64,000 nt of DNA from Ancylobacter gelatini (lineage in GTDB: Bacteria; Pseudomonadota; Alphaproteobacteria; Rhizobiales; Xanthobacteraceae): NCBI RefSeq assembly GCF_022601675.1, contig NZ_JAKVIL010000005.1, positions 1-64,000 of the forward strand. The letters are read 5' to 3'. How positions within the stretch are numbered: position 1 is the first letter of the stretch; the number at the start of each line of letters is the position of its first letter. Under the pieces are notes generated by a model. The model did not search any database. It was not told the origin of the DNA and saw only the letters and a list, made by a program, of their open reading frames with translations. The position numbers and the translations under genes are program-made. Shown here piece by piece: positions 41,825 through 49,855 of the stretch.

Positions 41825-42380
41825 CTCGACCGAAAAGCAGGGCCCGGCCGCGCGCTACAGTTTCACCGCGCGTGCGCTGCACTGGCTGGTCGCCGCCTTC
41901 GTCATCTGCATGGTGCCGCTCGGCCTCTACATGGTCTCGCGGGGGGCGGCGACGAATTTCGATGCGCTGACGGGACGGCTTTACGACCTGCACAAGATCG
42001 CCGGTTTCACTGTGCTCTGGCTGATCGTGCTGCGCATCCTCGTGCGGATCACGCGCGGCGCACCGCCGCCGCTGGCAACGCTGACACCGCTGGAGCGTGT
42101 GGCCTCCACCGCCATGCATCACCTGCTCTATGTGCTGCTGCTGGTCGTGCCGTTATTGGGCTGGGCCGGGATTTCCGCCTATCCCGCGCTGAACATCTTC
42201 GGTCTTTTCGACCTGCCGGGCATCCTGCCGGCCGATGAGCCACTGGCGAACACCATCTTCAGCGTTCACGGACTATTGGCTCAGGGGCTCGGCATTCTGG
42301 CGCTGCTCCATATCGCGGCCGCGCTGCGGCATCGCTTCCTCAAGCATGATGGCGTGTTGCGGCGCATGTGGCCGCTCTGA
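41808..42380 (+). CDS. cytochrome b561 family dihaem membrane protein
   Basis: A 190-residue four-helix membrane protein: YSFTARALHWLVAAFVICMV (haem histidine), LYDLHKIAGFTVLWLIVLRI, TAMHHLLYVLLLVVPLLGWA and VHGLLAQGLGILALLHIAAA. The ATG at 41808 has GGAG upstream and lies inside the end of the RibD-like gene, so the two are coupled. Such proteins move electrons across or along the membrane, often with quinone. Coupling to a ring-reducing enzyme may mean that the product is redox-active or made at the membrane; this is inference. Confidence 0.85.
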   Translation: MATLDSSTEKQGPAARYSFTARALHWLVAAFVICMVPLGLYMVSRGAATNFDALTGRLYDLHKIAGFTVLWLIVLRILVRITRGAPPPLATLTPLERVASTAMHHLLYVLLLVVPLLGWAGISAYPALNIFGLFDLPGILPADEPLANTIFSVHGLLAQGLGILALLHIAAALRHRFLKHDGVLRRMWPL

Positions 42381-42384
42381 CCCG

Positions 42385-43218
42385 TCAGAACGTCGCGAAG
42401 ATGTCCTGATGGCCGATCGTCACATCCGCGCCGGCGCGTCGCCCGGCCCATGCCGCGAAGGCCTCCGCCATGTCGGGCTCGATATCGCCGGCGGCTGTGG
42501 CGATGCCGGCGACGAGTGCGGCGGCGAGCGGCCGGTTGTCGGACCCCAGATGCCAGGGACTGTCTCCGACCCAATGACGATAGCCATGTCGGGACAAAAG
42601 TGAGGCGAACGCTTCGCTGCTGGCTGGACCGAGCGCCGGGCCAAAGCCCTTGTCGCGGCGCTGATGCCGGTTGAACGCCGCGACAATGCGCTGATCCAGC
42701 GATGTCTCCGGCTGCCAGCGCGCGATGCCGTCATAGTTCAGAACGGCATAGAGCGACACCCGCCGCTCGGCCGAGGCGGCAACGAGACGCTCCAGCCATT
42801 CCTCCGAGACGAGATCGAACAGCGCCGCCGCCGTGACCAGATCGGGAGCGATGTCGGCGAAATGCAGGTCGCGCCTCGTGAGGTCGGCACATTCGAAGCT
42901 GACGTGAATGTGGCGGCCGTTCTTGCCGAGCCGGATTCCGTCGTCGGCATTCTGCGCATGATCGGCCCAGCGGGCGAGGACGCGGCGCGCCTCATCGAGA
43001 AGCACGGGGTCGCCATCGACGAGATGCCAATGCTGGCGCGGCGCCAGCGAGGGCGCGAGCGCCCGCAGATTGGAACCGGTTCCGCAGCCGAGATCGACGA
43101 GGGTGAGCGACGCCCGCTCGGCAAAATACCGGCGAACCCTATCGGCGACCGCCGCGTTCCGGGCCGCGTGATCGACCGGCTCGCGCAGCTCCAGCCAGCC
43201 GGGATCGAAGCCGCTCAT
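42385..43218 (-). CDS. class I SAM-dependent methyltransferase
   Basis: A 277-residue protein with motif I LTLVDLGCGTGSNLRALAP, motif II-like HLVDGDPVLLDEARRVL and APDLVTAAALFDLVSEEWLE. It starts in a 4-base overlap (ATGA) with the glycosyltransferase stop and is last in the minus-strand operon dehydrogenase > PTPS-like > glycosyltransferase > methyltransferase. It ends 4 bases from the convergent cytochrome b561 gene. The methyl acceptor is unknown; the operon product or its sugar is likely. Confidence 0.82.
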   Translation of the reverse strand: MSGFDPGWLELREPVDHAARNAAVADRVRRYFAERASLTLVDLGCGTGSNLRALAPSLAPRQHWHLVDGDPVLLDEARRVLARWADHAQNADDGIRLGKNGRHIHVSFECADLTRRDLHFADIAPDLVTAAALFDLVSEEWLERLVAASAERRVSLYAVLNYDGIARWQPETSLDQRIVAAFNRHQRRDKGFGPALGPASSEAFASLLSRHGYRHWVGDSPWHLGSDNRPLAAALVAGIATAAGDIEPDMAEAFAAWAGRRAGADVTIGHQDIFATF

Positions 43219-44261
43219 CGCGCAAGTCCCCCCATGGTGGCGGCAATGACAGCGGCGGTTTGCGACCATCGCGGCAGCGTGTGCGCCTGCTCCCAGGCCC
43301 TGTCCGCCATCGCGCGGCGAAGCTGCGGCTGGTCCAGCAAGTGCCCGATCGCTTCCGCAACGGCGCCGGCATCGCCCGGGGGTACCAGCAGCGCCGTGCC
43401 CGCCGGCAGCGTTTCGGGTATGGCGCCGGCATTTGTCGCGACCACCGGCAGGCCGCGAGCGACAGCCTCGATCAGCGCCATGCCGTATCCCTCATAGAGT
43501 GACGCGGAGACGAAGATGTCGGCCGCCTGAAACTCACCCTCCAGCGCGTTGCTGGTCATCGCGCCGGTCAGAACGATCCGATCCGCCAATCCGCGCGCCT
43601 CGATGAGGGTGCGCAGCGCGCGTGCCGCGCCGGCGTCACTGTCGGTGGCGCCGACGATGTGGCAGGTCCAGTCGCGGGCACGCAGCCCATGCAGCGCCTC
43701 GACGAGCACACCATGGGCCTTGCGCGGGATCACCGAGCCGACCGCGAGAATGCGCGGCGGCGTCGAGGTGCCCGTCGCGCGCGCGGCGGGCTCGGTGCCG
43801 GGAAGGGCGACGACGAGTTTTTCCGGGACCACCGCATAATCCTGCACCAGGATGCGCGCGGTCATCGGGCTGGTGACGATCACGGCCGACACCTCGGCGA
43901 GCGCGGCATATTCGCTGGCAAACAGTTGAGCCTGCTGCGCCGCGACGAGGCCGGTTTCCAATACCAGCGGATGATGGACCAGCGCAGCCAGCGGGCGCCG
44001 CAGCCCGCGCAGCAGCCCGGCCGGCAGCGCGCCGAGGCCAAGCCCATCGATCAGCACCGGCAGTCCCGGCGGCAGCGCGTGAAGCAGTTCCCCGCTCCGC
44101 GCGATCACCTCCGCCGAGGGAAACGGAAATCCATCGGGCAGCGCCAGATGCGCCGCATTGCCGCCAGCGCGCCGGCATTCCTCGATCACGCGGCGATCAT
44201 AGATATAGCCGCCGGTGGGCCGGCCGAGGTCGCCCGGAATGGCGAAGACGAAATCCGTCAA
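43215..44261 (-). CDS. family 4 glycosyltransferase
   Basis: A 348-residue GT-B retaining glycosyltransferase: N-terminal GGYIYDRRVIEECRRAGGNA, a hinge, then the sugar-nucleotide domain with PRILAVGSVIPRKAHGVLVE, FVSASLYEGYGMALIEAVAR (the EX7E-type segment) and GLPVVATNAGAIPETLP. The TTG start overlaps the PTPS-like stop (TTGA). Within the cluster it probably adds a sugar to the reduced ring compound. Confidence 0.87.
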   Translation of the reverse strand: MTDFVFAIPGDLGRPTGGYIYDRRVIEECRRAGGNAAHLALPDGFPFPSAEVIARSGELLHALPPGLPVLIDGLGLGALPAGLLRGLRRPLAALVHHPLVLETGLVAAQQAQLFASEYAALAEVSAVIVTSPMTARILVQDYAVVPEKLVVALPGTEPAARATGTSTPPRILAVGSVIPRKAHGVLVEALHGLRARDWTCHIVGATDSDAGAARALRTLIEARGLADRIVLTGAMTSNALEGEFQAADIFVSASLYEGYGMALIEAVARGLPVVATNAGAIPETLPAGTALLVPPGDAGAVAEAIGHLLDQPQLRRAMADRAWEQAHTLPRWSQTAAVIAATMGGLAR

Positions 44262-44659
44262 ACGACACCGCCCTCATAGGAGGCGCGCGCGAGGTCGGTC
44301 TCGTGCAGGGTCACCCGGATCCTCGCCAGTCCCCGGCCTTCATCGCCCAAGGCACCGTCACGGGCCGCGGCAGCGATCGCGTCGAAGATGTGCTTGGCGA
44401 GGAATTCGGTGGTGGTCAGATGGCCCGCGAACATCGGCAGAGCGTCGAGATTCTGGTAGGCGAGCGGCTTCAGCGTCTGCTTCAGCACCTCCAGCGCCGC
44501 CCCGATATCGACCACGACGTTCCTGTCCGTCAGGGTCTCGCGGAAGAAGGCGACGTCGACCACGAATGTCGCGCCATGCAGGCCCTGCGCCGGGCCGAAA
44601 AAGGCATCGGGAAGCGAATGGGCGATCATGATGCGATCACGGACTTCTACGCAGAACAT
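44258..44659 (-). CDS. 6-pyruvoyl-tetrahydropterin synthase / QueD family homologue, atypical active site
   Basis: A 133-residue T-fold protein: VEVRDRIMIAHSLPDAFFGP, GLHGATFVVDVAFF, VVDIGAALEVLKQTLKPLAY and the C-terminal RIRVTLHETDLARASYEG with the family's LHE. In usual members the zinc site is His plus HGH and a catalytic cysteine precedes it. Here the HxH is HGA and there is no cysteine between the two histidines, so the canonical triad is incomplete. Start ATG 44659 has GGAG upstream, 18 bases after the dehydrogenase stop. It may bind a pterin or deazapurine precursor with altered chemistry. Confidence 0.83.
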   Translation of the reverse strand: MFCVEVRDRIMIAHSLPDAFFGPAQGLHGATFVVDVAFFRETLTDRNVVVDIGAALEVLKQTLKPLAYQNLDALPMFAGHLTTTEFLAKHIFDAIAAAARDGALGDEGRGLARIRVTLHETDLARASYEGGVV

Positions 44660-44677
44660 CGCCGGTCTCCAGTTCTG

Positions 44678-45661
44678 TCAGTCATAGGTGAGTAGGATCG
44701 CCAGCGCGTCCGGCTCGTCATCGATGAGGTGCGGCAGCAGCGCCGGCGCCTGCGAAAACGCGACGCGGTGGGTGATGAGAGCATCGAAGCGTGCATCGGA
44801 GAGCAGCGAGACTGCCTTGGCAAGCCGGCGCGCATGCGGCCAGCGCGGCCGTCGCTCCGGTGAGACCGCGCCGACCTGCGAGCCGATCAGGCGCAGGCGC
44901 CGGCTGTGAAAGGGGCCGCCCAAGGCGACGGTCGTGGCGGCTTTGCCATACCAGCTCAGCTCGACGATCTTCGCCTCGAAGCCACCGGCGTTCAACGCGG
45001 TTTGCAGGCCGTCGGCGGTCGCGCTGGTGTGAAAGACGATGTCGGCCTCGCTGCCGATCTCGGCCGGCACGGCAAATCTTGCGCCGAACGCCGCCGCGAA
45101 CCTCGCCCGCTCAGGTCGCACATCGACCAGCGTCACCTCGGCGCCGGGCAAGCCGGCCGCCAGCGCCGTCAACATCAGGCCGACCACGCCGCCGCCGACG
45201 ACGGTGATCCGGTCGCCGGGGCCGGCACCGGCATCCCACATCGCGTTCAGTGCCGTTTCCATGTTCGCCGCCAGCGCGGCGCGCTCGGCCGGAATATCGT
45301 CGGGCACCATCACCGCGGCGGACGCTGGAATCCGATACACATCCTGATGCGGAAACAGCGCGAAAACCGTGCGCCCGATCAGTGCGGACGGCCCCGCCTC
45401 AACGAGACCGACGCTCTGATAGCCATAGTGCACGGGAAAGGGGAACTCGCCCCGCTGGAACGGGGCGCGCATGTTCTGGAATTCGCTCGCCGGGACTTGG
45501 CCGTGGAGAACGAGGCGCTCGCTGCCGCGGCTGACGCAGGAGGCGAGCGTCCGCACCGTCAGCATGTCGGCTTCCGGCTCCGCGAGTACGTCCGCCCGAA
45601 TGTCGTAGCGCGCCGGCGCGATGCACCAGAGCGATCGTGATGTGCGGACAGGCGCGGGCAT
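44678..45661 (-). CDS. medium-chain dehydrogenase/reductase, zinc-ligand motifs not evident
   Basis: A 327-residue protein with the MDR layout: N-terminal GroES-like domain (ASCVSRGSERLVLHGQVPAS, HYGYQSVGLVEAGPSALIGR) and Rossmann domain (RITVVGGGVVGLMLTALAAG, EVTLVDVRPERARFAAAFGA). The usual catalytic-zinc GHE motif is replaced by HYGYQSVG and no structural-zinc cysteine cluster is seen. ATG 45661 follows GAGGACC. It is first in the minus-strand operon and divergent from an OpgH-like gene. Oxidation of a sugar or side-chain alcohol in the cluster product is a guess. Confidence 0.8.
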   Translation of the reverse strand: MPAPVRTSRSLWCIAPARYDIRADVLAEPEADMLTVRTLASCVSRGSERLVLHGQVPASEFQNMRAPFQRGEFPFPVHYGYQSVGLVEAGPSALIGRTVFALFPHQDVYRIPASAAVMVPDDIPAERAALAANMETALNAMWDAGAGPGDRITVVGGGVVGLMLTALAAGLPGAEVTLVDVRPERARFAAAFGARFAVPAEIGSEADIVFHTSATADGLQTALNAGGFEAKIVELSWYGKAATTVALGGPFHSRRLRLIGSQVGAVSPERRPRWPHARRLAKAVSLLSDARFDALITHRVAFSQAPALLPHLIDDEPDALAILLTYD

Positions 45662-45818
45662 CGGGTCCTCGAACTCCCTTATCGCTCGGACCTTCCGGCC
45701 GCAAAGGGCAGACGACGATCTGCTCTCAACAACATGATCCGCCTCGACACATGGTTTCGTATAAACGATGTCGGGGTCCCCGCAAATTTCACGTTGTTCC
45801 CGCGCAGAGTCGATCGGC

Positions 45819-47600
45819 ATGAGCCAGAGTGAAGAGTTTGTGGCAGGCCTGTCGCCGGCAGGCGTGGACGTAGCCGGGCTGACCCCAACCGGCACGCAAT
45901 CATCGCGATTGCTGTTTCAACGGCGCGCCTTCGTGGCCACACTCAACGTGCTGACCTTCGCCGGTCTGGTTACGGCCTTCTCCCATTTGCTGGCGGTCGG
46001 CGGATGGACGCTTCTCGATATGCTGCTGCTCGCGGCGTTCTGCATATCGACGCCCTGGACCATCCTCGGTTTCTGGAATGCCCTGATCGGGCTCTGGCTG
46101 CTGCACGGCCCGGTGGACCCGCGCGAAGCGGTCTTCCCCTATGCCGGCCGCGCGGCGGAGGATGCGCCCCTCACGGCGCGCATCGCCATGCTGATGACCC
46201 TGCGCAATGAGGATCCGGCCCGCGCCATCGGCCGATTCCGTCTGATGCAGCAAGATCTCACGCGCAGCGGCGCGGGGGAACATTTCGCCTATTTCGTTCT
46301 CTCCGACACGACGCGCCCCGACATCGCCGCCGCGGAGGAAGCGCTGTTCGACGCCTGGCGATCCGAGGCGGGCGGGAGCGCTGAACTGCATTATCGCCGC
46401 CGCACAGAAGGCTCAGGCTACAAGGCCGGCAATGTCCGCGACTTTCTCGATCGCTGGGGTGACGATTTCGACCTGATGGTGGGCCTCGATGCCGACAGCT
46501 TACTCGGGGCGCCGAGCCTGTTGCGCATGGTGCGTATCGTTCAGGCCAACCCGATGCTTGGCATATTGCAGAGCCTCGTGGTCGGCATGCCCTCGCGCTC
46601 GGCCTTCGCGCGCATCTTCCAGTTCGGCATGCGTCACGGCATGCGCTCCTACACCATGGGCGCCTCATGGTGGGCGGGTGATTGCGGGCCTTACTGGGGG
46701 CATAACGCGGTCATCCGCGTCGCCCCCTTCAAGGCACATTGCCGCCTGCCGGTGCTTGCCGGCGATGGCCCGCTTTCCGGCCATATCCTTTCGCATGACC
46801 AGATCGAGGCGGTGCTGATGCGCCGGGCCGGCTACGAGGTTCGTGTGCTGCCGGAGGAGATCGAGAGTTTCGAGGAAAATCCGCCGCACCTGACCGAGTT
46901 CACCCGGCGTGACCTGCGCTGGTGCCAGGGCAACATGCAGTACTGGCGCCTGCTCGCCATGCCCGGCCTGAAGCCGATGAGCCGCTTTCAGATCGCCTGG
47001 GCCATCCTGATGTATCTCGGCGCCTTCGCCTGGGTCGCCTTCATGGCTCTGGCGGCGCTGAAGGTGTTCGATAGCGAAGCGTTCGACGAGCCGTTTCCCG
47101 CCGCGCTCGGCCTCGGCCTGTTCCTGACCACCTTCACCATGAGCCTGACGCCCAAGCTCGCGGGCCTCGTCGACGTGCTGCTCCGCCGCGACGAACGGCG
47201 GCGTTACGGCGGCGGCGGCGCGCTGCTGCGCGGGGCCCTGCTGGAATTCGTGTTTGGCGTGCTGCTCGGGCCGGTGGTCGCTTTCCGGGTCGCGGTATTC
47301 ATGGTCGGCCTCGCCTGCGGCAAGACCGTCACCTGGGAGGCGCAGGCCCGCGACGCCGAACGTCTGTCATGGCGGACCGCCGCTGCCGGTCTGTGGCCCC
47401 AGTTTCTGTTCGGAATGCTGCTGGCGGCAATATTGTGGGCGTTTGCGCCGGGGGCGTTGATATGGGCGGCGCCCGTACTCATCGGCCTGCTGTTCGCCGT
47501 CCCGTTCGCCGTGCTGACGGCCGAGCCGGCGGTGGGGCGGTGGCTCGCCCGAAATGGCCATTGTGCGATCCCTGAAGAGGCCACGGGCCGGATCGGGTAA
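45819..47600 (+). CDS. OpgH/MdoH-family membrane glucosyltransferase (shorter paralogue)
   Basis: Family 2 glycosyltransferase in the inner membrane, making beta-glucan backbones from UDP-glucose. In 593 residues: two N-terminal helices, the catalytic domain with MLMTLRNEDPARAIGRF, GYKAGNVRDF, the DxD-type LMVGLDADSLL, HILSHDQIEAVLMRRAGY and RRDLRWCQGN (acceptor-binding QxxRW-like), then about five or six C-terminal helices. The start at 45819 is chosen over 45768 because the extra residues are not family-like. It has no OpgG partner of its own and faces the opgGH pair. Confidence 0.85.
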   Translation: MSQSEEFVAGLSPAGVDVAGLTPTGTQSSRLLFQRRAFVATLNVLTFAGLVTAFSHLLAVGGWTLLDMLLLAAFCISTPWTILGFWNALIGLWLLHGPVDPREAVFPYAGRAAEDAPLTARIAMLMTLRNEDPARAIGRFRLMQQDLTRSGAGEHFAYFVLSDTTRPDIAAAEEALFDAWRSEAGGSAELHYRRRTEGSGYKAGNVRDFLDRWGDDFDLMVGLDADSLLGAPSLLRMVRIVQANPMLGILQSLVVGMPSRSAFARIFQFGMRHGMRSYTMGASWWAGDCGPYWGHNAVIRVAPFKAHCRLPVLAGDGPLSGHILSHDQIEAVLMRRAGYEVRVLPEEIESFEENPPHLTEFTRRDLRWCQGNMQYWRLLAMPGLKPMSRFQIAWAILMYLGAFAWVAFMALAALKVFDSEAFDEPFPAALGLGLFLTTFTMSLTPKLAGLVDVLLRRDERRRYGGGGALLRGALLEFVFGVLLGPVVAFRVAVFMVGLACGKTVTWEAQARDAERLSWRTAAAGLWPQFLFGMLLAAILWAFAPGALIWAAPVLIGLLFAVPFAVLTAEPAVGRWLARNGHCAIPEEATGRIG

Positions 47601-47704
47601 ACCTCCGCGGGAATCTTTTGTCGTGCCGCATGCCCTCGCGATCCCCGGCACTTCCAGTGGCGGACCATGGCCGGCAAGTGCGGCCGGGGCTGCCAAGACC
47701 GCGA

Positions 47705-49855
47705 TCAGGCCGCCTTCGAGAGCGCCAGCAGGCGATCGAGCGCCTTCGCGTCGCCCAGCGCAGCGGCTTTTTCTTTTGGGGTAAGCAGCTTGAGCGCGTC
47801 ATCGAAGCTCGGCGCGTCGTGCAGCTTGGCGCGGGCCACCAGCCGTTCGGGCGAATAGTCGCCCGGCACGCGCTCGCCGCACGCCGGCAGCATGGCGCGA
47901 TGCGCCTCCAGAAGCTTCGGGTCGGACGCCAGGCGGGCGACGGCCTCCGCGACGCCCGCGTGCCCACCCAGCTGCGCGGTCAACTCATTGGCGCGGGTCA
48001 GGACAGGGGGCGGGGCGCCCTGCTCCGGTGTCAGCAGCAGCAGCGGATCGCCGCGACGCGGCCGCGCGGTCCAGATCACCAGCGGCACGGCCAGCACGAG
48101 CCCGAGGATCACCGGCGTCATCCATAGGAAAAGCGGCCATGAAATCGCCCAGGCGGCAAGGCCGAGCGCGACGCCAAGCAGCGTATGCGGCGCGAAATGG
48201 CGCAAGGTCTGGCCCACCGCCACGCTGCCATCATCACGGCGCTGCGGGTTCCAGCCGCCATCACGGCCGGCAAGGATGCCGATCACCGCGGAAGACTGCG
48301 TCACCATCATCACCGGCGCCGCAAGGCCGGAAATCAACGTTTCGGCGAGCACGCCGGCAAGTGCGCGCAGGCCGCCGCCGAAGCCGCGCCGGGCCTCGGC
48401 ATCGAACAGCATCAGCCCATAGGCCAGGAGTTTCGGCAACAGCAGGATCGCCATGGTGCCGACGAACACCCAGGCGGCCCGGACGGGATCCTGCGCGGGC
48501 CAACTGGGGAACAGGGCGTATTCCGAGGGGAAATAATCCGGCGGCACGAACCGCGCCTGAAGCGCGGTGAGCAGGCCGGCGAGCAGCATGACCAGCCAGA
48601 GCGGCGCGGTGACGTAGGAGCCGATCCCTGTCAGCAGATGCAGGCGGCTGACGAAATGCAGCCCCCGGCTCGGCAGCACGGCGGCATGCTGGAGGTTGCC
48701 CTGGCACCAGCGGCGATCACGGGTGGCGAGGTCCGTGAGCGAGGGCGGGCCTTCCTCATAGGAGCCCGCCAGCCACGGCACCATGTGCACCGCCCAGCCG
48801 CCGCGCCGGATCAGTGCCGCCTCGACGAAATCGTGGCTGAGAATATGCCCGCCGAACGGCTTGCGCCCCTTGAGATGCGGCAAGCCGGCGCATGAGGCGA
48901 AGGCTTCCGTGCGGATGATGGCGTTGTGGCCCCAGTAATTGCTCTCCGAGCCGTGCCACCAAGCGAGCCCCTGCGCCAGCAGCGGGCCGTAGAGCCGGCC
49001 GGCGAATTGTTGCAGCCGGGCGAACAGCGTGCGGCCGCCGACGATGACGGGCAGCGTCTGGATCAGCCCGACCTGCGGGTTCCGCTCCATGGCGCCGGCG
49101 ATGCGCACGACGCAATCGCCGGTCATCACGCTGTCGGCGTCGAGCACCAGCATCGCCTCGTAACGGGCGCCGAAACGCGTCACCCATTCCCCGACATTGC
49201 CGGCCTTGCGATCGATATTCCTGGCGCGGCGGCGGTAGAAGATGCGCGAATGCCCGCCGGTGCGCTCGCGAAGCGCGAGGAAGCTCGCCTCCTCGGCGAT
49301 CCAGACATCCGCGTCGGTGGTATCGGAGAGGATGAAGAAGTCGAACGCCTCGATGGCGCCGGTCTGCTCGATCGATTCATAGGTCGCCTGCAACCCGGCG
49401 AATACACGGGTGGGCGATTCATTATAGGTCGGCATCAGCAGCGCCGTGCGCCGGGTCAGCTCGGGCAGCGGCGCGGCGGTGTCGATGCCGAGCGGCGTGC
49501 CGCGCCGTCCGATCATCGCGAAGACGCCGCCCATCGCATTGGTGAAGGAGAAGCCGATCCAGGCGAACAGAATCACGAACAGCGCGAGCACGATGGCTTC
49601 CAGCACCGTCAGCCCGCCGACCGACAGCACCAGATACATCTGATAGGCCGCGACCATGGTAAGCGCCGCCGCCCCGCCGATGACGAAGGCGCGCCGCGCG
49701 ATCAGACCGGAGGGAAGCGTTCGGCGCGTCTCGGGCCGGTGCGCGAGCGACTGCACCGGCATGGCGAGCGGAGCGTCCTCCGGCAGCGCCGGGAACACCT
49801 GCGCCGGCGCCAGCCCGGCCACGCGCTCCCTTACGAGGTCCATCGGTAGGCCCAT
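47705..49855 (-). CDS. opgH: glucans biosynthesis glucosyltransferase OpgH
   Basis: Membrane glucosyltransferase for osmoregulated periplasmic glucans. At 716 residues it has ALLMPTYNESPTRVFAGLQA, NIDRKAGNVGEW, EAMLVLDADSVMTGDC, HILSHDFVEAALIRRGGW, RDRRWCQGNLQHA and a long C-terminal membrane and cytoplasmic part. It overlaps the opgG stop by 25 bases (13 if it starts at ATG 49843), the standard opgG-opgH coupling. The two OpgH-type genes converge at ~47.65 kb. Confidence 0.92.
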   Translation of the reverse strand: MGLPMDLVRERVAGLAPAQVFPALPEDAPLAMPVQSLAHRPETRRTLPSGLIARRAFVIGGAAALTMVAAYQMYLVLSVGGLTVLEAIVLALFVILFAWIGFSFTNAMGGVFAMIGRRGTPLGIDTAAPLPELTRRTALLMPTYNESPTRVFAGLQATYESIEQTGAIEAFDFFILSDTTDADVWIAEEASFLALRERTGGHSRIFYRRRARNIDRKAGNVGEWVTRFGARYEAMLVLDADSVMTGDCVVRIAGAMERNPQVGLIQTLPVIVGGRTLFARLQQFAGRLYGPLLAQGLAWWHGSESNYWGHNAIIRTEAFASCAGLPHLKGRKPFGGHILSHDFVEAALIRRGGWAVHMVPWLAGSYEEGPPSLTDLATRDRRWCQGNLQHAAVLPSRGLHFVSRLHLLTGIGSYVTAPLWLVMLLAGLLTALQARFVPPDYFPSEYALFPSWPAQDPVRAAWVFVGTMAILLLPKLLAYGLMLFDAEARRGFGGGLRALAGVLAETLISGLAAPVMMVTQSSAVIGILAGRDGGWNPQRRDDGSVAVGQTLRHFAPHTLLGVALGLAAWAISWPLFLWMTPVILGLVLAVPLVIWTARPRRGDPLLLLTPEQGAPPPVLTRANELTAQLGGHAGVAEAVARLASDPKLLEAHRAMLPACGERVPGDYSPERLVARAKLHDAPSFDDALKLLTPKEKAAALGDAKALDRLLALSKAA

